NCBI GenBank assembly: GCA_013202335.1
Contig: JABMQR010000211.1
Location: 1 to 15,229, forward strand
From: Bacteroidota bacterium
Lineage (GTDB): Bacteria; Spirochaetota; Spirochaetia; JABMQR01
Length of the DNA stretch: 15,229 nt
Reading direction: 5' to 3'
Made by a program: the position numbers and the translations under genes. The notes beneath the pieces are model-generated. The model did not search any database. It was not told the DNA's origin and saw only the letters and a list, made by a program, of their open reading frames with translations. Below are positions 1 through 6,023 of the stretch, one piece after another; position 1 is the first letter of the stretch, and every line of letters starts with the position of its first letter.

Positions 1-114
1 ATACATAGAAATCAAGAATTTAATAGTTTAAAATCTTCACCTGATCAGCACACGGCACACTATATAATTCTTTATTTACCCATACCCCCATGATAGTATG
101 AGACAATTACAAAT

Positions 115-143
115 TTAGAAAGATTCTCAGTATTACGTAAAAT
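115..143 (+). promoter_or_regulatory. Candidate sigma-70-type promoter for the lipid kinase operon
   Basis: TTAGAA (115-120), a 17-base spacer and TAAAAT (138-143) lie just upstream of the first gene, placing a start near base 150. The match is only moderate. A TATAAT at 63-68 without a good -35 is an alternative. The rest of bases 1-166 shows no convincing gene. Confidence 0.3.
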
Positions 144-166
144 AAAAAAATTGTGGGAAAACTACT

Positions 167-1117
167 ATGATCAAAAACTTTATCATCATTCTTAACCCGG
201 CTGCCGGCAAAGGCCATGCAGAAAAATCTATACCAACTATTAAAACATTTATGGAATCCCATGCCTTAAACTATCGGCTTATTATTACCGAAAAACCCGG
301 GCATGCAATCACTTTAGCTGCAGAAAGCCTTTCAGAACCGAATGCTGCTATCATTGCAGCCGGCGGCGATGGAACCTGTAATGAGGTTATTAATGGACTT
401 ATGGCTTATAGAGATACTAATGGAAAATCAGTAAAGACCCCAATTCCCACATTCGGTGTTCTTCCCATAGGAAGAGGAAATGATTTTGCCTATGGTGCCG
501 GACTGCCTGATACGCTCGAGGAAAACCTGGCGCTACTTACAGAACCCCACACAAGCCCGATCGATATTGGCTTGGTTAAGGGCGGAGATTATCCTGACGG
601 CCGTTTTTTCGGAAATGGAATTGGCGTTGGGTTTGATACAAAAGTTGGACTTGAAGCTGAAAAAATGAAACATATACATGGTGCAGCCGGATATGCCCTT
701 GGTGCAATAAAGACACTCATCATCTACCCAAAAGCTCCGGTTCTTGAAATTACCTATAATAACAAGACAATAACCGAAGAGCCCGCTCTCGTTTCAATTA
801 TGAATGGGAAACGCATGGGTGGAGCTTTTTACATGGCTCCGGAAGGGATTAACCATGACGGTCTGCTGAATCTCTGCATGACAAAACAGGGAAGCAGACG
901 AAAACTTCTAAAAGCGATGCTGCACTATACAAAAGGCACGCAGGCAACTCTGGATGATACCAAGACCGATACCGCAGAATCCTATCATCTTTTAGCTGTT
1001 GAAGGGGAGCTGGCTGTACATGCGGATGGAGAAATCATCTGTATAGCAGGGAAGGAACTTGCTGTTTCATGTTTTAGGCATGCACTGCTCTTTATAGGTA
1101 AAAAAGCATCTGTATGA
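167..1117 (+). CDS. Diacylglycerol kinase family lipid kinase (DagK/YegS/BmrU type)
   Basis: This 316-residue protein belongs to the soluble lipid-kinase family that phosphorylates diacylglycerol or a related lipid with ATP at the inner face of the membrane. Visible family motifs are the N-terminal NPAAGKG (residues 10-16), the nucleotide-binding GGDGTCNEV (66-74) and GRGNDFA (102-108). A DGE motif near the C-terminus (HADGEI) also fits the family. Length is typical. The ATG at 167 follows a weak GGGA about 8 bases upstream. The stop overlaps the start of the downstream acyltransferase by four bases, so the two are almost certainly co-translated. Both enzymes can yield phosphatidic acid, which supports a role in phospholipid synthesis or diacylglycerol recycling. 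The exact lipid substrate cannot be read from the sequence. Confidence 0.92.
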   Translation: MIKNFIIILNPAAGKGHAEKSIPTIKTFMESHALNYRLIITEKPGHAITLAAESLSEPNAAIIAAGGDGTCNEVINGLMAYRDTNGKSVKTPIPTFGVLPIGRGNDFAYGAGLPDTLEENLALLTEPHTSPIDIGLVKGGDYPDGRFFGNGIGVGFDTKVGLEAEKMKHIHGAAGYALGAIKTLIIYPKAPVLEITYNNKTITEEPALVSIMNGKRMGGAFYMAPEGINHDGLLNLCMTKQGSRRKLLKAMLHYTKGTQATLDDTKTDTAESYHLLAVEGELAVHADGEIICIAGKELAVSCFRHALLFIGKKASV

Positions 1118-1782
1118 CCCTGTCAGCACGAATTTTAACTTCAGTTGTACGCAGCATATTGAGAATAATCTGCAAAGTTGACGGCAGTGAACTCCGTAAC
1201 ATACCAGAGAACGGTCCCTTACTGATAATCGTAAACCATATTAACTTTTTGGAAGTTCCAATCATAAGCACCAGGTTACTGCCCCGCGAATTTTATGGAC
1301 TCACAAAACAGGAGACCTGGAACAATCCGTTATTTCGTATACTGGCTGATAACTGGGGCGGCATTCCCATCGACCGCAGCAACCCCGCCATTACTACTAT
1401 GAGAACAGCAGAGAAAGTACTCAAAGAGAATAATATTCTCTTCATAGCACCGGAGGGAACACGAAGCTCTGACGGGAAACTTCGTCAGGGGAATTCAGGC
1501 ATCGCAAGTATTGCAATGAGAACAAACAGTACTATTCTACCTATTGCACATTATGGGGGCGAGGATTTCTGGCAGAACATCAAAAAATTCCGCAGAACCC
1601 GTATTGTCTTTAAAGTTGGTTCTCCGGTAATAATCCGCAGTAACATACCGCAAACCAAACAAATCAAGCGAGATGTTACCGATCAGTTAATGTACGAGAT
1701 TGCCGGCCTGCTGCCGATGAAAAACAAAGGGATATACTCTGAACCGCGGGAGTTTGAAGAAAACTATCTTATCAAACAGTAA
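1114..1782 (+). CDS. plsC: 1-acyl-sn-glycerol-3-phosphate acyltransferase (PlsC-like)
   Basis: This is a membrane-associated acyltransferase of 222 residues, expected to add the second acyl chain to lysophosphatidic acid. The family blocks appear in order: NHINFLE (41-47) for block I, GGIPIDRS (83-90) for block II, APEGTRSSDGKL (113-124) for block III and ILPIAHYG (142-149) for block IV. The catalytic block reads H-x4-E (His42, Glu47) where the family norm is H-x4-D, a conservative but unusual change confirmed at codon level (GAA). The start ATG overlaps the stop of the lipid kinase as ATGA. I see no clear Shine-Dalgarno, so translation probably depends on coupling. It ends 10 bases from the stop of the convergent oxidoreductase gene. 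The family assignment is firm; the acyl-acceptor specificity is inferred. Confidence 0.88.
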   Translation: MTLSARILTSVVRSILRIICKVDGSELRNIPENGPLLIIVNHINFLEVPIISTRLLPREFYGLTKQETWNNPLFRILADNWGGIPIDRSNPAITTMRTAEKVLKENNILFIAPEGTRSSDGKLRQGNSGIASIAMRTNSTILPIAHYGGEDFWQNIKKFRRTRIVFKVGSPVIIRSNIPQTKQIKRDVTDQLMYEIAGLLPMKNKGIYSEPREFEENYLIKQ

Positions 1783-1792
1783 TTCAGACTGC

Positions 1793-2821
1793 TCAGACCT
1801 TGACCCACACTCCCTCTTTTGCAGAGGTAAAAATAGCCTCAAGAACTTTTAAGTTTTTTTCCGCATTATCAAGTGAACCTGCAAATGGTTCATCAAACAA
1901 AATTGCCCGGGAAAAAGCATCGCCCTGTTTCGTGTAGTGGTTTTCAGGAGAAAATGATTCGGCAACCTGCGGCTGCTCATGTATATCGCCTGAATTAACC
2001 CGGATAGTCATTGCACGAAAATCCGGCGTATTGAAAGGAATATTAACCTCGACCATCTTCTCCTCACCGAAAAACTGAAAATTCTGATAGGGAACCATCT
2101 GGATCGCTATGGTAAATGATACTGGTCCAGAAGGATATTGCAGGATGACTGATGCCAATCGATCAATTTTGAGATTCGGATCATTTTCGATAAAAGCTGA
2201 TACCCTGATCGGCTCTTCTCCGAGAACAAATCTGGAGAGAACTGTTGGATAGCAGCCAATATCATACACTCCGCCGCCGCCATATTCCAGAATATTCCGA
2301 ATATTAGCGGTATCATCATTAAAATAGCTAAAAATACTCTGTCCGGAAATAAACTTACCAAGTGAACCGCTTTGTACAAGCTCTCGTACCCGCTGCCACC
2401 GTGATTGATGCAGTACCATAAAAGCTTCACCTATAATCAGGCCGGATTTCTCCTGCAGTGCTTTCAGCTCCTTAACCTGAGAGGATTCCAGGACAAGGGG
2501 TTTTTCACACAACACATGCTTTCCCGCCTCTATGCACTTTTTTATCCAGGGATAATGGAGATGGTTTGGAAGCGGTATATATATTGCCTGGATATCAGGT
2601 GCAGCAAGTAATTCTTCATACGATCCATAGGCCTGCGGGATTCCCAAAAGATCTGCTGTTTCCCGGGCTTTTTCATAATTTCGTGACGCTATTGCCTGTA
2701 TCTGTGTATGCTCACCATTCTGCATCGCGGGAATCACCAGTTTCACCCCAATTTCTGCAGTACTGAGAACTCCCCAGTTAATCCTTTCATGTTGATTCAT
2801 GCCTTCTACCCCCATGCTCAT
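1793..2821 (-). CDS. Gfo/Idh/MocA family NAD(P)-dependent oxidoreductase
   Basis: This 342-residue protein has an N-terminal Rossmann domain (about 14-130) and a C-terminal Gfo/Idh/MocA-type domain. The dinucleotide loop reads GVLSTAEIG (17-25), as in the glucose-fructose oxidoreductase / dihydrodiol dehydrogenase / xylose dehydrogenase branch. CEKPL (105-109) carries the catalytic lysine, and DIGCY (187-191) carries the active-site Asp and Tyr. It probably oxidises a sugar, sugar acid or polyol, but the substrate cannot be told. The start is uncertain: ATG at 2821 has only a weak upstream AGG, while ATG at 2800 (residue 8, MNQHERINWG) has purine-rich GGGGG and GAAGG upstream. It lies downstream of araC on the same strand, with a 235-base gap rich in repeats that may be its control region. 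Confidence 0.9.
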   Translation of the reverse strand: MSMGVEGMNQHERINWGVLSTAEIGVKLVIPAMQNGEHTQIQAIASRNYEKARETADLLGIPQAYGSYEELLAAPDIQAIYIPLPNHLHYPWIKKCIEAGKHVLCEKPLVLESSQVKELKALQEKSGLIIGEAFMVLHQSRWQRVRELVQSGSLGKFISGQSIFSYFNDDTANIRNILEYGGGGVYDIGCYPTVLSRFVLGEEPIRVSAFIENDPNLKIDRLASVILQYPSGPVSFTIAIQMVPYQNFQFFGEEKMVEVNIPFNTPDFRAMTIRVNSGDIHEQPQVAESFSPENHYTKQGDAFSRAILFDEPFAGSLDNAEKNLKVLEAIFTSAKEGVWVKV

Positions 2822-2831
2822 TTCTTCAGGA

Positions 2832-2844
2832 AGCCTGTCAGGCT
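2832..2844. promoter_or_regulatory. Perfect 13-base palindrome in the leader of the minus-strand oxidoreductase gene
   Basis: AGCCTG-T-CAGGCT lies 10-22 bases before the start at 2821, where it could fold in the mRNA near the start or serve as an operator. No regulator is known to bind it. Confidence 0.25.
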
Positions 2845-2854
2845 CCTGCTCTCT

Positions 2855-2872
2855 TTTTACTTTATAGTAAAA
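2855..2872. promoter_or_regulatory. Inverted repeat, possible operator
   Basis: TTTTACT and AGTAAAA flank four bases. The repeat sits in the putative promoter stretch upstream of the minus-strand oxidoreductase gene and contains a possible -10 (TATAAA read on the minus strand). Confidence 0.25.
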
Positions 2873-2898
2873 TACCTATTTATACAAATTAATTCTTC

Positions 2899-2938
2899 AT
2901 ACTCCTCAGATTGTGCCGTGTGCTATACTCCTCAGGTT
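2899..2938 (-). repeat. Pair of 14-base direct repeats upstream of the minus-strand oxidoreductase gene
   Basis: Read on the minus strand, AACCTGAGGAGTAT (2938-2925) is followed by AATCTGAGGAGTAT (2912-2899). They differ at one base and are 26 bases apart. They lie immediately upstream of a TATAAA-like -10 that lacks a good -35. Paired direct repeats beside a weak promoter are the usual target of AraC-family activators, and an AraC-type gene lies just upstream. Binding is inferred. Confidence 0.4.
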
Positions 2939-2969
2939 CTGAGTACCAGAAGTATCTTTCTCAAATATG

Positions 2970-2988
2970 TACAATCAGCCAGATTGTA
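2970..2988. repeat. Inverted repeat downstream of the araC-type gene
   Basis: TACAATC and GATTGTA flank a five-base loop, 69-87 bases beyond the regulator stop codon. No T-run follows on either strand, so it is not a clear intrinsic terminator. It may be an operator or an mRNA 3' hairpin. Confidence 0.3.
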
Positions 2989-3056
2989 ATGGACAATGGA
3001 ATTACTGACAGATGTCAACTGCTCTGTATCTACAGTCGTATTAGAGCCATAAAAAC

Positions 3057-3947
3057 TCAAAGGCTGTTTCTGAACTCGCTGGGTGTCTGTCCCTGTACCT
3101 TTTTAAATATCCGCGTGAAATATCCCGGTGAGCGATAGCCGCAAGTCCACGCTATTTCTGAAACATTCAACGAAACCTCTCTCAGTAAATGACAGGCAAG
3201 GGCAAGCCGTCTCTTGTTAATACATGCTTTCACTGTCTGGCCGGTCTCTGAATGAAAAAGCTGTGACAGGTAATCAGGCGATATTTTGATCCACTCTGCA
3301 AGGTTTCTTACGGTCAAATTCGGGTCAGTAAGATTCCCTGCTATGAGTTCCTTGCAGCGTGCTATCTTCAAATGCTCCGTTACTATCTCCGATTTCATGG
3401 GCTCAAGCAGATCTAAAATTGATGAAAAATAAGCGATCATAAGACCCTTGAGAGTTTGCCGCCGATAGGAAGACTTTCCAAGATTGGCCGTTACCGCATC
3501 ATTGAGGTAGTAACACGCTTGATGGCTGTCAAGCTGCAGATGCTCCATGGCAGCAATCACCGCTTTACCTCTTTCCAACTGACGAGTTATGTGAAATGTC
3601 ATCTCTCCCGGATAGTGTTGTATAACAAAATGACAAACCCCCTCCCCTTTATACTCTTCCGGATGAGCCTTGTGCGGCAGCCATGCGGGAATTATACATA
3701 TCGAATTGGGAAGAAGCTTATACGAACCAACTGTGGTCTGAAGGTTGTTTACTCCTGAAAGCTGAATATTGATTTCGGGCATTGGGTGCATATGCTGAAG
3801 TGTTGATCTTCCAGAAGATCCCGAAGAACGGGGGATGCAAAAGTTTGCCTGATCCACTTCGATCATAGACAGCTGTTCCTGAAGCAGTTTTCTGCTCAAG
3901 GCAAGGAGGTTTTTTCTGATTTCAGTCGTTGCTTTCGGAATAATCAT
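3057..3947 (-). CDS. AraC-family transcriptional regulator with N-terminal cupin-like domain
   Basis: This 296-residue regulator has an AraC-type sugar-sensing cupin region at about residues 40-120. HPMPEINIQL (54-63) and ICIIPAWLPHKAHPE (83-97) fit the fold. The C-terminal HTH_18 domain spans about 193-293. Its first helix-turn-helix includes LAEWIKISPDYLSQLFHSETG (216-236) and its second is in the VSEIAWTCGY-RSPGYFTRIFKK region (262-283), ending with the typical GQTPSEFR. ATG at 3947 is used; no strong Shine-Dalgarno is visible. It is divergent from thuA across 123 bases containing overlapping promoters, so it probably controls thuA-gfo and itself. Direct repeats upstream of the next minus-strand oxidoreductase gene suggest that gene may be a target too. 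The effector is unknown, though a sugar is likely. Confidence 0.92.
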   Translation of the reverse strand: MIIPKATTEIRKNLLALSRKLLQEQLSMIEVDQANFCIPRSSGSSGRSTLQHMHPMPEINIQLSGVNNLQTTVGSYKLLPNSICIIPAWLPHKAHPEEYKGEGVCHFVIQHYPGEMTFHITRQLERGKAVIAAMEHLQLDSHQACYYLNDAVTANLGKSSYRRQTLKGLMIAYFSSILDLLEPMKSEIVTEHLKIARCKELIAGNLTDPNLTVRNLAEWIKISPDYLSQLFHSETGQTVKACINKRRLALACHLLREVSLNVSEIAWTCGYRSPGYFTRIFKKVQGQTPSEFRNSL

Positions 3948-3987
3948 AATCTAAGATTTGTCCTACTCATATCAGATTCATATCTAA

Positions 3988-4016
3988 AATATAGCAAAAT
4001 AACCGATTGACCGCAA
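3988..4016 (-). promoter_or_regulatory. Candidate promoter of the araC-type gene
   Basis: Read on the minus strand, TTGCGG (4016-4011), a 17-base spacer and TATATT (3993-3988) place a start near 3981, 34 bases before the ATG. Its -35 overlaps the -35 of the divergent thuA promoter. A direct repeat of CATATC at 3968-3973 and 3979-3984 lies in the early leader and could be an autoregulatory site. Confidence 0.5.
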
Positions 4017-4035
4017 CCATTTCATACCTTAGACT
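4007..4035 (+). promoter_or_regulatory. Candidate promoter of the thuA-gfo operon
   Basis: TTGACC (4007-4012), an exact 17-base spacer and TAGACT (4030-4035) predict a start about 30 bases before the thuA ATG. The -35 shares two bases with that of the divergent regulator promoter, so a protein bound here would affect both. Confidence 0.5.
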
Positions 4036-4070
4036 ATCTATCTAGTACTATCTTCTGATAAGGATTATCT

Positions 4071-4847
4071 ATGATTAATACAATTAGAGTAACTGTATGG
4101 AACGAGTACCGCCACGAAAAAAAGCACGAAGCAGTAAAAAAACTCTACCCATTGGGAATGCACAAGGTTATCGCTGATTTCCTTTCCGCTTCCGGTGATA
4201 TTCAAACCTGTACAGCAACTCTCGACGAACCGGAGCACGGATTAACAGAAGATATCCTCAACGATACCGACGTTCTCATCTGGTGGGGGCATGCAGCACA
4301 CAACGAAGTTGAGGAAGAGATAGTCGACCGGGTACAACAGCGAATCTTGGCCGGTATGGGTCTGATCGTACTTCACTCAGGGCATTTTTCGAAGATATTC
4401 AAGCGCATGCTCGGTACCAACTGCTCGCTTCGCTGGCGGGAAATTGCTGAAAAAGAGAGATTGTGGAATCTTGAACCCGGCCATCCGATCACTGATGGTA
4501 TCGGCGACTATATTGAGCTGCCTAATACCGAGATGTACGGCGAACGGTTTGACATACCGACACCAGATAAACTTATCTTCGTCTCATGGTTCGAAGGCGG
4601 AGAGGTGTTCCGCAGCGGCTGCTGCTGGGAACGAGGGCATGGACGTATATTCTACTTCCGTCCAGGACACGAATCCTATCCCATCTTTTACAACGAGGAA
4701 ATCAGGAAGGTCATCACCAACGCTGTTCGATGGGCGAAACCGAGAATTAACAGGGAAACGAAAAAAACTCCTCATAGCGTTGAACCAATCGAAGTTGTTA
4801 CCATGAAACAGGTTGATTTCGGCAGCGTTGGAATAGAGCAAACATAA
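4071..4847 (+). CDS. ThuA-like trehalose utilisation family protein
   Basis: This 258-residue protein of the ThuA family has a glutamine-amidotransferase-like fold. Members accompany sugar dehydrogenases in the use of trehalose and related disaccharides or keto-glycosides. Typical stretches are [15 protein letters not shown] (6-20), [14 protein letters not shown] (67-80), [13 protein letters not shown] (98-110) and, near the end, [13 protein letters not shown]. The catalytic Cys-His pair of true amidotransferases is not obvious, as is normal for this family. ATG at 4071 has AAGGA seven to ten bases upstream. A Gfo/Idh/MocA gene follows after 47 bases, matching the thuA-thuB arrangement known from Sinorhizobium. 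It is divergent from an AraC-type regulator that likely controls it. The G+C content is higher than in flanking genes. The precise reaction is not known; the sugar role is inferred from family and context. Confidence 0.85.
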   Translation: MINTIRVTVWNEYRHEKKHEAVKKLYPLGMHKVIADFLSASGDIQTCTATLDEPEHGLTEDILNDTDVLIWWGHAAHNEVEEEIVDRVQQRILAGMGLIVLHSGHFSKIFKRMLGTNCSLRWREIAEKERLWNLEPGHPITDGIGDYIELPNTEMYGERFDIPTPDKLIFVSWFEGGEVFRSGCCWERGHGRIFYFRPGHESYPIFYNEEIRKVITNAVRWAKPRINRETKKTPHSVEPIEVVTMKQVDFGSVGIEQT

Positions 4848-4894
4848 TAATTCCTGACATACAATCAGCACACAGCAATACATGGAGTGAAGTT

Positions 4895-5941
4895 ATGATT
4901 AAAATTGCAATCGTTGGTACAGGTAGTATGGCTGACACACATGCAAAAAACCTTGCACAAATTCCTGGATGCACGATATCCTCTGTCTGTGACGTTGACG
5001 AAACAAAAGCTGTCGAATTCGCCGCAAAGCATGAACTGAAAGTACCAATTTTCAGCAGTTTTTCGGAACTTTTGGAAAAGACCGACTGTGACGCCGTTAC
5101 CAATGCGACCCCCGACGCTTATCATGCCCGGATATCACTCGAGGCGATCGCAGCGGGTAAGCACGTGTTGTGCGAAAAACCGCTTGCGACCTGCTATGCC
5201 GATGCACAGGAAATGGCTGATGCGGCAAAACAACAGGGTGTGATCAACATGGTCAACTTCTCATACCGTAATGCCCCGGCAATTCACAAAGCCGCTCAGT
5301 TGATAGCCGATGGAAAAATCGGCAATGTGAAGCACCTGGACGCATGTTATCTCCAGAGCTGGCTCTCAAGTAACGGCTGGGGGGACTGGCGAAGCGAAGA
5401 CAAGTGGCTCTGGCGTCTTTCTACAGCGCATGGCAGTGGGGGAGTATTAGGAGATATAGGGGTGCACATTCTCGATTTCGCTACGTATCCCGTCGGAAAG
5501 GTTAAAAATGTGTATTGCCGATTGAAAAATTTTACGAAAGCTCCTGGAAATCAAATAGGTGAGTATAAACTCGACGCCAACGATTCAGCAATTATTACTG
5601 CAGAGTATGAAAACGGCTGCATAGGCACAATCCACGCTTCAAGATACGCGACGGGGTATAAAAACTGTCTCCAGCTCCGCATTTTCGGTGACGAAGGTGC
5701 TATCCGTATAGACCTGGACGACGCCACTGATACACTCGACATCTGTGCGGGAACGGATCGCCACGAAGCTGTATGGCATACCGTTGCATGCCGGAAAACA
5801 CCCAATATGTACAAGAGGTTTGTTGACAGTATTAAGAAGGGAAAAAACGATCAGCCTGACTTTGCCCGGGGTGCAGCAGTTCAGAAAATTATGGATGCCT
5901 GTATTAAGTCGGATCAGACAGATAGTACTATTCAGATATAG
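4895..5941 (+). CDS. Gfo/Idh/MocA family oxidoreductase (ThuB-like position)
   Basis: This 348-residue dehydrogenase has a clear Rossmann nucleotide-binding loop IVGTGSMADTH (6-16). The catalytic lysine lies in CEKPL (93-97), and the active-site pair Asp187/His191 lies in GGVLGDIGVH (182-191). It follows thuA by 47 bases with GGAG eight bases before the ATG, so the two form an operon. By analogy with ThuB it may oxidise a glycoside or disaccharide, perhaps at C3, but the substrate cannot be deduced. It differs from the other Gfo/Idh/MocA protein in this window (His rather than Tyr at the end of the catalytic motif, and a canonical GxGxxA loop), so the two are not a recent duplication. It is relatively G+C rich, with about 52-60 % on three sampled lines. 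A terminator follows. Confidence 0.9.
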   Translation: MIKIAIVGTGSMADTHAKNLAQIPGCTISSVCDVDETKAVEFAAKHELKVPIFSSFSELLEKTDCDAVTNATPDAYHARISLEAIAAGKHVLCEKPLATCYADAQEMADAAKQQGVINMVNFSYRNAPAIHKAAQLIADGKIGNVKHLDACYLQSWLSSNGWGDWRSEDKWLWRLSTAHGSGGVLGDIGVHILDFATYPVGKVKNVYCRLKNFTKAPGNQIGEYKLDANDSAIITAEYENGCIGTIHASRYATGYKNCLQLRIFGDEGAIRIDLDDATDTLDICAGTDRHEAVWHTVACRKTPNMYKRFVDSIKKGKNDQPDFARGAAVQKIMDACIKSDQTDSTIQI

Positions 5942-5980
5942 AATTTAAGAGTTTATAGTAACTACTATTCAAAACAATTG

Positions 5981-6016
5981 CAGCAAGCAGATTTTATGAT
6001 TTGCCTGCTGTTTTTT
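5981..6016 (+). terminator. Rho-independent terminator of the thuA-gfo operon
   Basis: CAGCAAGCAGA (5981-5991) pairs with TTTGCCTGCTG (6000-6010) with one mismatch and one G-T pair across an eight-base loop. Six T residues follow (6011-6016). It lies between convergent genes. On the minus strand only a weak T-rich tail follows, so it mainly serves the plus strand. Confidence 0.8.
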
Positions 6017-6023
6017 GAATCAT

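Noticed and set aside
3006..3018. Consensus TTGACA on the minus strand inside a TGACA/TGTCA palindrome as a promoter for the minus-strand oxidoreductase
   Set aside because: No -10 lies at 16-18 bases; the nearest candidate, TACAAT, is 24 bases away.
4584..5125. Minus-strand open frames across the thuA/gfo junction
   Set aside because: They overlap two well-supported family genes in the opposite direction, resemble no family, and reflect the locally higher G+C.
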